Below, piece by piece: positions 26,387 through 35,015 of a stretch of DNA of 62,550 bases. Numbering within the stretch: position 1 is the first letter of the stretch; each line of letters starts with the position of its first letter. A model generated the notes under the pieces. That model worked only from the letters and a program-made list of their open reading frames with translations, was not told the origin of the DNA and made no database searches. A program made the position numbers and the translations under genes. Source of the stretch: Acidimicrobiales bacterium (GTDB taxonomy: Bacteria; Actinomycetota; Acidimicrobiia; Acidimicrobiales; SZUA-35); NCBI GenBank assembly GCA_028285495.1, contig JANQPB010000002.1:1-62550 (forward strand). Direction: 5' to 3'.

Positions 26387-27751
26387 ATGAGACGGCTGGG
26401 GCCCCGTCTGGTGGTGGCCGGGACCCACTCCGGCGTCGGCAAGACCACGATCGCCACCGGCCTGATGGCTGCCTTCAGGGCCACCGGGGTGCCGGTGGCG
26501 GGGGCCAAGGTCGGACCCGACTTCATCGATCCCGGCTACCACGCGCTGGCCACCGGTCGCTCGCCCCGAAACCTCGACCCCTGGCTGTGCGGTGCCGACG
26601 CCATCGGCCCCCTGGCCGGTCGAGCCGGCGCCGGGGCCGACCTGCTGATCGTCGAGGGGGTGATGGGGCTCTTCGACGGGGCGGTCGACGGCACGCCGTC
26701 GAGCACGGCCGACGTGGCCGACCTGCTCCAGGCGCCGGTGGTGCTCGTCGTCGACGGGTCGTCCATGTCGGCCTCGGTCGCCGCCCTCGTACGGGGCTTC
26801 CGCGACCACCGCCCCGAGCTGGAGCTGGCCGGTGTCATCCTCAACCGGGTCGGTAGCCCTCACCACCGCACGCTGCTGGTCGAGGCGCTCGAGTCGATCG
26901 GTGTGACGGTCGTCGGTTCGATCGGGCGCGACGACGCCATCTCCTGGCGCGACCGGCACCTCGGCCTGGTCCCGGTCGACGAGCGGCCGGCCGAGGTGTC
27001 GGCGTCGCTCGACCGCCTCGGTGCCGCCGTCGCCGCCGGCTGCGACCTCGACCGCCTGCGCCGGGTTGCCGGCGAGGCGACACCGGTCGAGGTGGCCGAG
27101 CCCGCGGTGCCGGACCGGCCGGCGTCCGCGGCGTCAGGGCCGCCGGTCCGCATCGCCGTGGCCGGCGGGCCGGCCTTCACCTTCGTCTACCGGGACAACC
27201 TCGACGCCCTGATCGCCGCCGGGGCCGAGCTGGTCGCCTTCGACCCCCTGCAGGACGAGCGGCTCCCGCCGGCGATCGACGGGTTGGTCGTCGGCGGCGG
27301 GTTCCCCGAGGTCCACGCCGCCCGGCTCGGGGACAACGGCGCGCTCCTCGACGAGGTGGCCGCCCGGGTCGGCGACGGGCTCGTGACCTGGGCCGAGTGC
27401 GGGGGCCTCCTGTGGCTGGCCCGATCGCTCGACGGCAGGCCGATGGCCGGGGCCATCGACGCCGAGGCCCGGATGACCGACCGGCTCACGCTCGGCTATC
27501 GCCACGCCACCGCCCTCAACGGGAACCCGCTGCTCGCTGCCGGCGAGACCGTCCGGGGTCACGAGCACCACTACTCGACCGCCGAGCCGGCGGGATCGGC
27601 CCTGAGCCTGTCGTCGCGCTTCAGCGAGCGGACCGAGGGCTTCGCCACGCCGACGCTGCTCGCCACCTATCTGCACCAGCACCTCGGGGCCAGGCCGGAG
27701 GCGGCCGCCCGGTTCGTGGCCACCTGCCGCGGGGCGCCGGTGGGCCCGTAG
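26387..27751 (+). CDS. cobB: Cobyrinic/hydrogenobyrinic acid a,c-diamide synthase CobB (CbiA)
   Basis: The 454-residue enzyme carries a P-loop GTHSGVGKTT (residues 12-21), then VGPDFIDPGYHALATGR, NLDPWL and EGVMGLFDG, all standard in CobB/CbiA. The amidotransferase half has LVVGGGFPEVHAARL and the catalytic Cys in WAECGGLLWLA. It amidates carboxylates a and c; with CobN present the substrate would be hydrogenobyrinic acid, with CbiX acting early it would be cobyrinic acid. The gap to cobO is 40 bases, so the two are probably one transcript. Confidence 0.96.
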   Translation: MRRLGPRLVVAGTHSGVGKTTIATGLMAAFRATGVPVAGAKVGPDFIDPGYHALATGRSPRNLDPWLCGADAIGPLAGRAGAGADLLIVEGVMGLFDGAVDGTPSSTADVADLLQAPVVLVVDGSSMSASVAALVRGFRDHRPELELAGVILNRVGSPHHRTLLVEALESIGVTVVGSIGRDDAISWRDRHLGLVPVDERPAEVSASLDRLGAAVAAGCDLDRLRRVAGEATPVEVAEPAVPDRPASAASGPPVRIAVAGGPAFTFVYRDNLDALIAAGAELVAFDPLQDERLPPAIDGLVVGGGFPEVHAARLGDNGALLDEVAARVGDGLVTWAECGGLLWLARSLDGRPMAGAIDAEARMTDRLTLGYRHATALNGNPLLAAGETVRGHEHHYSTAEPAGSALSLSSRFSERTEGFATPTLLATYLHQHLGARPEAAARFVATCRGAPVGP

Positions 27752-27767
27752 CCCCCCACACCACGAT

Positions 27768-27800
27768 TGCCCTACCTCATGCCCTACGTGGCGGATAGGG
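27768..27800. promoter_or_regulatory. CCCTA repeat array, candidate operator of the RHH::CobI gene
   Basis: TGCCCTAC occurs at 27768-27775 and again at 27780-27787, a 12-base step, and TAGGG (the inverted core) follows at 27796-27800. The array lies in the 56-base gap just before the GTG start of the RHH-fused cobI. Ribbon-helix-helix proteins typically bind such short repeats, so autoregulation is a reasonable inference. Confidence 0.4.
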
Positions 27801-27807
27801 TGCGCTC

Positions 27808-28719
27808 GTGCGGAAGTCCTCGGTCTACCTCCCCGACAACCTGAAGCGGCGCCTGGCCGCGCTGGCCGAGCGGACGGGTGTGTCGGAGGCCGAGCTGATC
27901 CGCGAGGCGATCGAGCAGCGGCTCGGCGCAGCGGAGCGGAGCCGGCCGGCCGATCCCGCCGTGCCCGGCCGGCTCGTCGGGGTCGGGGTCGGGCCCGGTC
28001 CGTCCGACCTCGTCACCGTCCGGGCCCTCGACGCGCTTCGACGGGCCGACCGGGTGGTCGCCCCGTGCACGTCGATCGATGCCGTCGGCCGGGCCGAGGC
28101 CATCGTGCGGGAGGCCGCACCCGACGTGGTGGTCGAGCGCCTCGTGTTCGTCATGGCCCCCGACCACGAGGCCAGGGCGGCGGCGCTCGGTGCCGTCTGC
28201 GATCGGATCACCGGCTGGCTCGACGACGGCGACGAGGTCGCGTTCATCACCCTCGGCGACCCGAACCTGTACTCGACCGTGTCGACGGTCGTCGCCGGGG
28301 TCATGGCCCGTCGGCCAACGACGGAGGTCGACACGATCGCCGGCATCACCGCCTTCCAGGCGCTGGCCATGGCCGGCGACGTGGTCCTGACCGACGAGCA
28401 GCAGACCCTCGTGCTCCTTCCCGCCAGCGCGCCGGGCCAGGTGATCGACGGCGAGCTCGCCCACCTCGACCGCACGGTCGTCCTCTACAAGGGCGGTGGC
28501 CGCCTCGGTGCCGTCGCCGACCGCCTCGAGGCGGCGGGGCGGCTCGACGAGGCCGTCCTCGGCGAGCTGATCGGCATGCCCGGCGAGCGGGTGGCCCCGG
28601 TCGCCGACGTGCGGGATCGCCCCGCCTCCTACCTCAGCGCCGTCGTCTCCCCGGCCCCCGAGGGCGCGGGCCCGGTCCCCATGCCGGCACCGGCCGATGC
28701 CGACGGGACGGTGGCATGA
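27808..28719 (+). CDS. cobI: Precorrin-2 C20-methyltransferase CobI fused to an N-terminal ribbon-helix-helix domain
   Basis: The 303-residue protein starts at a GTG. Residues 1-40 (RKSSVYLPDNLKRRLAALAE, RTGVSEAELIREAIEQRL) are a complete CopG/RHH DNA-binding domain: a beta strand and two helices. From about residue 54 a tetrapyrrole methylase follows, with GVGVGPGPSDLVTVRALDAL at its start, then FITLGDPNLYSTV, IAGITAFQALA and a late VVLYKGGG. This order and the GDPNLYST signature fit CobI/CbiL, which adds the C20 methyl group. Stand-alone CobI is about 240 residues and has no such domain. The stop overlaps cobM (ATGA). A repeat array that the RHH domain could bind lies directly upstream. Confidence 0.9.
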   Translation: MRKSSVYLPDNLKRRLAALAERTGVSEAELIREAIEQRLGAAERSRPADPAVPGRLVGVGVGPGPSDLVTVRALDALRRADRVVAPCTSIDAVGRAEAIVREAAPDVVVERLVFVMAPDHEARAAALGAVCDRITGWLDDGDEVAFITLGDPNLYSTVSTVVAGVMARRPTTEVDTIAGITAFQALAMAGDVVLTDEQQTLVLLPASAPGQVIDGELAHLDRTVVLYKGGGRLGAVADRLEAAGRLDEAVLGELIGMPGERVAPVADVRDRPASYLSAVVSPAPEGAGPVPMPAPADADGTVA

Positions 28720-29570
28720 CGGCGATGATCTCCTTCGTCGGCGCCGGCCCCGGGGCCGACGACCTGGTGACCCTGCGCGGCGCCGACCGGTTGGCCCGGG
28801 CCGATGTGGTCGTCTGGGCGTCGTCGCTGGTGCCCGAGTCGATGCTCGACCACTGCCGTGACGACGTCGAGCGGCACGACTCGGCGACCATGACGCTCGA
28901 GGACGTGCTGGCCGTCTACCAGGCCAACCCGGCGGCGGCCATCGTCCGCCTCCACTCCGGCGACCCCAGCGTGTACGGGGCGATCCAGGAGCAGATCGAC
29001 TGGTGCCACGCCGCCGGCAGGGCCTTCGAGGTCGTGCCCGGCGTGACGTCGGTCGCCGGGGCGGCGGCCGAGATCCGACGGGAGCTGACCATCCCGCAAC
29101 GGGGACAGTCGCTGGTCTACACCCGGCTGGCCGGCCGGACGAAGGCATCGATGCGGGCTGGCGAGGACGTCAAGGCGTTCGCCCCGAACGGGACCACGAT
29201 GGCGGTGTTCCTGTCGGGGGCCCGCCCGGACGAGCTGCAGGCGGAGCTGCTCGTCGATGGCTCGGGCTACACCGCCGCCACCCCGGCCGTCGTGCTCGTC
29301 CGGGTGACCTGGCCGGACCAGCAGATCGTGCACACCACCGTCGGCGAGCTGGCCGACGCCATCCGCTCGACCGGGGCCACGATGACCGTGCTGGTGCTGG
29401 TCGGCGACGTGCTGGCCGACGTCCCGGCCGAGGCCCGCAGCCACCTGTACGCCCCCGAGTACACCACCGCCTACCGGCTCCGCTCCGAGGGGGGCTCGAC
29501 CGAGGGCCGGGCCAGCGCCCGGGGCCGGGCCACCGCCCAGGCCCGGGGCGCGGCCCGGCGGACCCGCTGA
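28716..29570 (+). CDS. cobM: Precorrin-4 C11-methyltransferase CobM (CbiF)
   Basis: The 284-residue tetrapyrrole methylase begins MISFVGAGPGADDLVTLRGA (after MTA), the SAM-binding start of the family. It has the CobM/CbiF landmarks VVWASSLVPESML, VRLHSGDPSVYGAIQEQ, VPGVTSVAGAAAEIRRELT and QSLVYTRLAGRT. The last 30 residues are an Arg/Ala-rich tail (ASARGRATAQARGAARRTR) not found in the family core. The ATG overlaps the cobI stop. The enzyme methylates C11 of precorrin-4 (or its cobalt form). Confidence 0.95.
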   Translation: MTAMISFVGAGPGADDLVTLRGADRLARADVVVWASSLVPESMLDHCRDDVERHDSATMTLEDVLAVYQANPAAAIVRLHSGDPSVYGAIQEQIDWCHAAGRAFEVVPGVTSVAGAAAEIRRELTIPQRGQSLVYTRLAGRTKASMRAGEDVKAFAPNGTTMAVFLSGARPDELQAELLVDGSGYTAATPAVVLVRVTWPDQQIVHTTVGELADAIRSTGATMTVLVLVGDVLADVPAEARSHLYAPEYTTAYRLRSEGGSTEGRASARGRATAQARGAARRTR

Positions 29571-29578
29571 GCGCCGTC

Positions 29579-30700
29579 GTGTCGACGTCGGAGCCGGAGC
29601 TGTCGCCCGACGTGGCCGCGGCCAAGGGCCTGCGGACCGGTTGGACCACCGGGACCTGCGCCTCCGCCGCAGCGCGGGCGGCAGCCGAGTGGCTGGCGAC
29701 GGGATCGCCTCCGACGACGGTCGAGGTGGCGCTGCCGTCCGGCCAGCGGGTGTCGTTCCCCACCGCCGACGTCGACCCATCCACCCCACACCGGGTCGCC
29801 GTCGTCAAGGACGCCGGCGACGACCCCGACTGCACCGACGGGGCCCACGTCACCGCCCACGTCGCCTGGTGCGATCCCGGACCCGGTGGCACCGTCGACC
29901 CGGCCGAACCCGTGACGCTGCTCGGTGGCGACGGCGTCGGCACCGTGACCAAGCCGGGCCTGGGGCTGCCCGTCGGCGGCCCCGCCATCAACCCGGTCCC
30001 GGCCCGGATGATCCGCAGCGCCATCGCCGAGGTCACCGACCGCCCGGTGGTGTGCACGATCTCGGTCCCCGGCGGCCAGACGATGGCCGAGAAGACCTCG
30101 AACGCCCGGCTCGGCATCGAGGGCGGCATCTCCATCCTCGGCACGACCGGCATCGTCAAGCCGTTCTCGACCGCCAGCTACCGGGCCAGCGTGGTCCAGC
30201 AGATCGACGTTGCCGCGGCCCAGGGGCTCGACACCGTCGTACTGGCCACCGGCTCCCGCAGCGACGACTGGGCCAAGCGGGCCTGGTCCGAGTTGCCCCC
30301 GGTGGCGTTCGTCGAGGTCGGCGACTTCACCGGCATCGCGCTCCGCCGAGCCGCCGGTGAGGGCATCGCCAACGTCCGCTTCGTCGGCATGGCCGGCAAG
30401 ATCGCCAAGCTGGCCGCCGGGGTGATGATGACCCACTTCCACCGCAGCAAGGTCGACACCGACCTGCTGGCTGCGGTGGCCCGGCGGGTCGGCGCCAACG
30501 ACACCGTGATTGCGGCGGCGACGGCGACCAACACCGCCCGCCACTTCGCCGAGGTCTGCCTCGCCGAGCGGCAGTCGGCGCCCCTCGATCTGCTGTGCTC
30601 GCTGGCGGCGGAGCGGTGCCGGGCCCACGCCGGCGACGAGCTCGTCGTCGAGGTGGCCATGGTCGACTTCGCGGGCACGGAGGCGATCGGCCGTGGCTGA
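29579..30700 (+). CDS. cbiD: Cobalt-precorrin-5B C1-methyltransferase CbiD
   Basis: The 373-residue protein has the CbiD hallmarks LRTGWTTGTCASAAARAA near the N-terminus, then VVKDAGDDPDCTDGAHV, GVGTVTKPGLGLPVGGPAIN, ISILGTTGIVKPFSTASYR and FVGMAGKIAKLAAGVMMTHF. CbiD is a marker of the anaerobic pathway, methylating C1 during ring contraction, and is unrelated to CobF of the aerobic route. The GTG at 29579 is the best available start, 8 bases after cobM, though its ribosome site is weak. It overlaps cobL by 8 bases. Confidence 0.95.
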   Translation: MSTSEPELSPDVAAAKGLRTGWTTGTCASAAARAAAEWLATGSPPTTVEVALPSGQRVSFPTADVDPSTPHRVAVVKDAGDDPDCTDGAHVTAHVAWCDPGPGGTVDPAEPVTLLGGDGVGTVTKPGLGLPVGGPAINPVPARMIRSAIAEVTDRPVVCTISVPGGQTMAEKTSNARLGIEGGISILGTTGIVKPFSTASYRASVVQQIDVAAAQGLDTVVLATGSRSDDWAKRAWSELPPVAFVEVGDFTGIALRRAAGEGIANVRFVGMAGKIAKLAAGVMMTHFHRSKVDTDLLAAVARRVGANDTVIAAATATNTARHFAEVCLAERQSAPLDLLCSLAAERCRAHAGDELVVEVAMVDFAGTEAIGRG

Positions 30701-31934
30701 GCCGGCGCCCCCGCCCTCGCCGATCGGGCCGCCGGTCGCGGTGGTCGGGCTCCACGGTGGCCACTGGTTCGGGCCGGCGGCCGAGCGGGCGCTGACCGAG
30801 GCCGACGTGCTGGTCGGGGCGGCCCGCCAGCACGAGGCGCTCACCGCGGCCCGGATGCCCGAGGCGTCGACCGCCGAGCGGGTCGACCTGTTCGGTCCGC
30901 TCGATCGGGTCATCGACCTCATCGCCGAGCGCCGCCGGCGGGGCCAGCGGGTCACGATGCTGGCCAGCGGCGACCCCGGGTTCTTCGGCATCGAGCGGCT
31001 GCTGGTCGGTCGCTTCGGGGCCGATGTCGAGGTCCACCCGGCTCCGTCGGCGGTTGCGCTCGCCTTCGCCAGGGCCAGGGTCCACTGGGACGATGCCGCC
31101 GTCGTCTCGGTCCACGGGCGATCGCTGGAGCGGGCCCTGCCCCACATCGTCGCCGCCCCGAAGGTCGCGGTGCTCGTGTCGGCCTCGACGCCGCCGGAGG
31201 CCGTCGGGGCCGCGCTGGTCGACGCTGGCGCCACCCACCGCCAGGCCGTCGTCTGCTCCCGCCTCGGTGAACCGGACGAATCGATCGTGCGGACCGATCT
31301 GGCCGGCCTGGCCGCCGGCGCCTTCGATCCGCTGTCGGTGCTGGTCCTCACGAGCGACGCCGAGCCGCTGGCCACCGACGCCATCGTGGCCTGGGGCCGT
31401 CCGATCTCGGCCTACCGCCACCGGGCCGGCATGATCACCAGGCCCGAGGTCCGAGCCGCGGCCCTGAGCAAGCTCGACCTGTTCGGTGCCGCCGAGCTGT
31501 GGGACGTCGGGGCGGCCAGCGGCAGCGTGGCCATCGAGGCCGCCCGCCTCGCCCCCGGTTGCCGGGTCCATGCCATCGAGCGCAACCCCGACGATTGTGC
31601 GCGCATCCGGGCCAACGCCGGTCGGGTCGCCGTCACCGTCGTCGAGGGCGTCGCCCCGGCGGCGTTCGACGGGCTCCCCGACCCGGATCGGGTGTTCGTC
31701 GGCGGCGGTGGGATCGAGGTGTTCCGGGCCGCCAGCGACCGGCTGCGGCCGAGCGGGGTGATCGCAGCGACGTTCGCCACCGTGGAGACGGCGATGGCCG
31801 CGGTCGACCAGCTCGGCCCGACCGGCGAGCTGGTGCAGATCAGCGTCAACCGGGCGGTACCGGTCGGACCGGACGCCACGCTCCGCCTCGACGCCGACAA
31901 CCCCGTCTTCCTGGTCTGGGGGCAGCGTGGCTGA
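30693..31934 (+). CDS. cobL: Precorrin-6B C5,15-methyltransferase / decarboxylase CobL (CbiE-CbiT fusion)
   Basis: The 413-residue protein combines CbiE (residues about 13-215; VAVVGLHGGHWFGPAAERAL, MLASGDPGFFGIERLL) and CbiT (from about 235; TRPEVRAAALSKLDLFGAAE, LWDVGAASGSVAIEAARL, VFVGGGG). The CbiT motif I, DVGAASGSVAIE, binds SAM. Together they methylate C5 and C15 and remove the acetate carboxyl at C12. The GTG at 30693 overlaps the cbiD stop and the 3' end overlaps the cbiG-cobJ fusion by 8 bases. Fused CobL is the form used by most aerobic-pathway organisms. Confidence 0.94.
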   Translation: MAEPAPPPSPIGPPVAVVGLHGGHWFGPAAERALTEADVLVGAARQHEALTAARMPEASTAERVDLFGPLDRVIDLIAERRRRGQRVTMLASGDPGFFGIERLLVGRFGADVEVHPAPSAVALAFARARVHWDDAAVVSVHGRSLERALPHIVAAPKVAVLVSASTPPEAVGAALVDAGATHRQAVVCSRLGEPDESIVRTDLAGLAAGAFDPLSVLVLTSDAEPLATDAIVAWGRPISAYRHRAGMITRPEVRAAALSKLDLFGAAELWDVGAASGSVAIEAARLAPGCRVHAIERNPDDCARIRANAGRVAVTVVEGVAPAAFDGLPDPDRVFVGGGGIEVFRAASDRLRPSGVIAATFATVETAMAAVDQLGPTGELVQISVNRAVPVGPDATLRLDADNPVFLVWGQRG

Positions 31935-33600
31935 CGACACCACGTCCGCCTCGACGCTCGTCGTCTCGATCACCGAGGCCGGTCGGGCCCTCGCCGACCG
32001 CCTCCCGTACCGGCACCACCACGGCGATCTGGGGGACACGGTGCGGGCCCGCTGGGGTGAGGTCGACCGGTTCGTGCTCGTGTGCGCCGTCGGTGTCGCC
32101 GTGCGGGTGATCGGCCCGCTCCTGACCTCGAAGCAGCACGATCCGCCCGTCGTGGCCGTCGACGACGGCGGCCGCTTCGTCGTGCCGATCGGCGGCGGCC
32201 ACCGGGGGGCCAACGACCTGGCCGTCGATGTGGCCCTGCTGCTGGACGCCGAGCCCGTCGTGACCACTGCGACCGACGCCCGATCGGTCGTCGCACTCGA
32301 CACCCTCCCCGGCATCACCGCCGTCGGCGACGTGGCCGGGGTGACGAGGGCGATGCTCGATGGGGCACCGGTCGCCATCGAGAACGAGCTCGACTGGCCC
32401 CTCCCCGCCGCGCTGCCCCCGTCGGTGCCGGGGGCGGCCAGGCGGATCGTCGTCACCGACCGGGCCCGGGTGGCGGGGGAGGGCGAGGTCGTGCTGCACC
32501 CGCCGTCGCTCGTGGTCGGGGTCGGCGCATCGAGCGACGCCACGGCCGACGCCGCCACCGAGCTGCTCGACGACGTGCTGGCCACCTCCGGCCTGGCCCT
32601 GGCCTCGCTGTCGGCGGTGGCCACCATCGACCGACGGGCCGCTGATCCCGTTGTCATCGCCGTCGGCCTACCGGTCGTGTCGTTCCGGGCCTCCGAGCTG
32701 GCCGTGGTGCCGGTCCCCAACCCGAGCGACGTGGTCCTGCACGAGGTCGGTACGGCGTCGGTCGGCGAGGCGGCCGCCCTGCTGGCCGCCGGTCCCGCCG
32801 CCGAGCTGGTGGTCCAGAAGCGCAAGGGGTCGACGGCGACGCTGTCGATCGCCCGTCGGGCCGGACCGACCGGCGAGGTCGTCGTCGTCGGCCTCGGGCC
32901 CGGCCACGCACGTCACCGCACGCCGGAGGCGGTGGCCGCCGTCCGATCGGCCGACGTGGTCATCGGCTACGGGCTCTACGTCGACCAGTGCGCCGAGCTG
33001 TGCAGCCCCCGCCAGGAGATCGTCCGCAGCCCGATCGGGGCCGAGGTCGACCGCTGCCGGGAGGCGGCCACCCGGGCCGCGACCGGCCAACGGGTCGCCC
33101 TGGTCTGCTCCGGCGACTCGGGTGTGTTCGCCATGGCCACCCTCGTGTTCGAGGTGGCGGCGGAGGTCGGCAGTCCGCCGATCCACGTCGTGCCGGGCGT
33201 GACCGCCAGCCTCGCCGCCGCCGCCATCCTCGGGGCCCCGCTGGCCCACGACCACGCCCTCGTGAGCCTCTCGGACCTGCTGACCCCGTGGCCGGTGATC
33301 GAGCGACGGATCGAGGCCATCGCCGCCGCCGACCTGGCCGTGGCGTTCTACAACCCCCGGTCGCAGCGCCGCATCACCCAGCTGGAGCGGGCGAGGGAGA
33401 TCCTGCTCTCCGGGCGCCCGGCCTCGACCCCGGTCGGCGTCGTTGGCAACGCCTCCCGCCCCGGGGAGACGGTGATCGTCACCACGCTCGGCCAGCTCGA
33501 CCCGACCGACGTCGACATGTTCTCCATCGTCGTCGTCGGCTCCTCCACCACCGAGCTGCGCAACGGAAGGATGGTCACCCCCCGTGGCTACGACGCCTGA
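31927..33600 (+). CDS. cobJ: CbiG-CobJ (CbiH) fusion: cobalt-precorrin-5A hydrolase and precorrin-3B C17-methyltransferase
   Basis: The 557-residue fusion starts at a GTG. Residues about 10-290 are CbiG: FVLVCAVGVAVRVIGPLL, PVVAVDDGGRFVVPIGGGHR, GANDLA and VVGVGASSDATADA. The second half, from about residue 320 (GEVVVVGLGPGHARHRTPEA), is CobJ/CbiH with IGYGLYVDQ, LVCSGDSGVFAMA, VPGVTASLAAAAILGAPLAH and FYNPRSQRR. CbiG opens the delta-lactone made in the anaerobic route and is absent from the strict aerobic pathway. The linked CobJ drives ring contraction with C17 methylation. No CobG-type monooxygenase is present. Confidence 0.94.
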   Translation: MADDTTSASTLVVSITEAGRALADRLPYRHHHGDLGDTVRARWGEVDRFVLVCAVGVAVRVIGPLLTSKQHDPPVVAVDDGGRFVVPIGGGHRGANDLAVDVALLLDAEPVVTTATDARSVVALDTLPGITAVGDVAGVTRAMLDGAPVAIENELDWPLPAALPPSVPGAARRIVVTDRARVAGEGEVVLHPPSLVVGVGASSDATADAATELLDDVLATSGLALASLSAVATIDRRAADPVVIAVGLPVVSFRASELAVVPVPNPSDVVLHEVGTASVGEAAALLAAGPAAELVVQKRKGSTATLSIARRAGPTGEVVVVGLGPGHARHRTPEAVAAVRSADVVIGYGLYVDQCAELCSPRQEIVRSPIGAEVDRCREAATRAATGQRVALVCSGDSGVFAMATLVFEVAAEVGSPPIHVVPGVTASLAAAAILGAPLAHDHALVSLSDLLTPWPVIERRIEAIAAADLAVAFYNPRSQRRITQLERAREILLSGRPASTPVGVVGNASRPGETVIVTTLGQLDPTDVDMFSIVVVGSSTTELRNGRMVTPRGYDA

Positions 33601-33823
33601 TACCCGCTCGTCGCCGACGCCCGACGCCTGGACGGTGCGGATCGACGACCGGTGCACGGCATGTGGCAACTGCCTCATCACCTGCCCGCCCCGAGCGCTG
33701 ACCCGAGCGCCGAGGAAGCCGACGGTGGTCGACGCCCGCTGCACGTCGTGCGGCGCCTGCATCGAGGTGTGCCCGGTCGACGCCATCGACGAGGTGCGGG
33801 TCGGATCGGTGGTGGTCGGATGA
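33584..33823 (+). CDS. Small 2[4Fe-4S] ferredoxin in the cobalamin run
   Basis: The 79-residue protein has two classic CxxCxxCxxxC clusters (CTACGNCLITCPPRAL at about 24-39 and CTSCGACIEVCPVDAI at about 52-67) with a central linker, so it should carry two [4Fe-4S] clusters. The GTG at 33584 lies inside the end of cobJ (17-base overlap) and its stop overlaps cobH (ATGA). Such tight packing implies a job in corrin synthesis. It could feed electrons to a reductive step, such as precorrin-6A reduction or Co(II) to Co(I) reduction before adenosylation. That is inference. Confidence 0.88.
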   Translation: MATTPDTRSSPTPDAWTVRIDDRCTACGNCLITCPPRALTRAPRKPTVVDARCTSCGACIEVCPVDAIDEVRVGSVVVG

Positions 33824-34443
33824 GCGACGCCCGCCCGGTCGACGTCCACCCCATCGAGGTCGAGAGCTACCGGATCCTGGCCGAGCGGGTCGACCTGTCG
33901 GCCGTCGAGCCGCTCGCCCGGGCGATGATCGGGCGCATGATCCACGCAACCGCCGACCTCGGCTTCGCCGAGACGGCCAGGATCGGTGAGCGGGCCGGCG
34001 CTGCGTTGCTCGATGCGCTGCGGGCCGGGGCGCCCGTGATCGTCGATGCGGCCATGGTCGCCGCCGGCATCACCCGCTACCCGACCGAGTGCCACCTGCC
34101 CCGGGTTCCGGTGGCCCCGGAGGGGTCGACCCGGTCGGCCGCCGCCTTCCGGCTCGCCGCCGGAGAGCATCCGAGCGGCGCCGTGTTCGTGTGCGGCAAC
34201 GCCCCGACGGCGCTGGTCGAGCTGCTCGACCTGCACGCCGGTGGGCTGGTCGACCCGGCGGCCGTCGTCGGGCTCCCGGTCGGGTTCGTCGGGGCGGCCG
34301 AGTCGAAGGCCGCGCTCTGGGCCAGCCCCCTCGCCCCGATCAGCGTGACCAACGTCGGTGAGCGGGGCGGTAGCCCGGCCGCCGCCGGTGCCGTGAACGC
34401 CATCGTGCGGCTCGCGGCCGAGCCGCGGGAGGGAGCGGGATGA
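33820..34443 (+). CDS. cobH: Precorrin-8X methylmutase CobH (CbiC)
   Basis: The 207-residue enzyme moves the C11 methyl group to C12, giving (hydrogeno)cobyrinic acid. The conserved catalytic His lies in MIGRMIHATADLGF (about residue 47). PVIVDAAMVAAGITRY and VCGNAPTALVELLDL, then VGLPVGFVGAAESKAAL, are the usual later blocks. Length is typical. It overlaps the ferredoxin (ATGA) and the next gene (34440-34443) in the same way. Confidence 0.95.
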   Translation: MSDARPVDVHPIEVESYRILAERVDLSAVEPLARAMIGRMIHATADLGFAETARIGERAGAALLDALRAGAPVIVDAAMVAAGITRYPTECHLPRVPVAPEGSTRSAAAFRLAAGEHPSGAVFVCGNAPTALVELLDLHAGGLVDPAAVVGLPVGFVGAAESKAALWASPLAPISVTNVGERGGSPAAAGAVNAIVRLAAEPREGAG

Positions 34444-35015
34444 GGCCGGGGCTGCCGGTGGTGCTCGACGTGGTCGACCGTCGCTGTGTCGTCGTCGGCG
34501 CCGGCGCCGGTGGGCGCCGCAAGCTGGCCGCGCTGGTGGCGGCCGGCGCCCGGGTGACGGTGATCGACCCGGCTGGCCTCGACCAGGCCGCGCTGCGGGA
34601 CGTTGCGCCCGAGGTGGCCTGGGGTGAGGTCGGCATCGACGTGGTCACCCGGCGCTGGCAGCCGGGCGACGGGGCCGAGGCGACCCTGGTGGTCGTCGCC
34701 ACGGACGACCCGGAGGTGAACGCCGCCGTCGCCGCCGAGGCGACGACCGCGGGCGCCCTCGTCCTCCGGTCGGACGGGGCCGAGGCCGGCGACCTTCGGC
34801 TCCCCGCCGTCGCCCGCCGTTCGCACCTGACCGTCGCCGTCGACTCGGGCGGCGGGAGCCCCGCTCTGGCCGCGGTGGCTCGCAACGAGATCATCCGGCT
34901 CCTCGCCGCCGACGGCGAGCGGTGGGACGAGCTGGCCCGCTGGGCGGTCGAGCATCGACCGGTTTCAGTTGTCGACGTCGAGGCCAGGCTGGCGGCGCTT
35001 CGGGGGCGGCCGTGA
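34440..35015 (+). CDS. Precorrin-2 dehydrogenase (SirC/Met8/CysG N-domain type)
   Basis: The 191-residue protein has a Rossmann start LPVVLDVVDRRCVVVGAGAG with GGRRKLAALVAAGARVTVIDP, matching SirC, Met8 and the N-terminal part of CysG. These oxidise precorrin-2 to sirohydrochlorin with NAD. LVVVATDDPEVNAAVA and the VAVDSGGGSPALAAVARNEI segment complete the domain. The next gene, cobA, is a separate frame that overlaps by 4 bases, so CysG is split in two here. Presence of a sirohydrochlorin-forming step makes sense of CbiX, for siroheme, early-cobalt corrin synthesis, or both. Confidence 0.88.
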   Translation: MRPGLPVVLDVVDRRCVVVGAGAGGRRKLAALVAAGARVTVIDPAGLDQAALRDVAPEVAWGEVGIDVVTRRWQPGDGAEATLVVVATDDPEVNAAVAAEATTAGALVLRSDGAEAGDLRLPAVARRSHLTVAVDSGGGSPALAAVARNEIIRLLAADGERWDELARWAVEHRPVSVVDVEARLAALRGRP

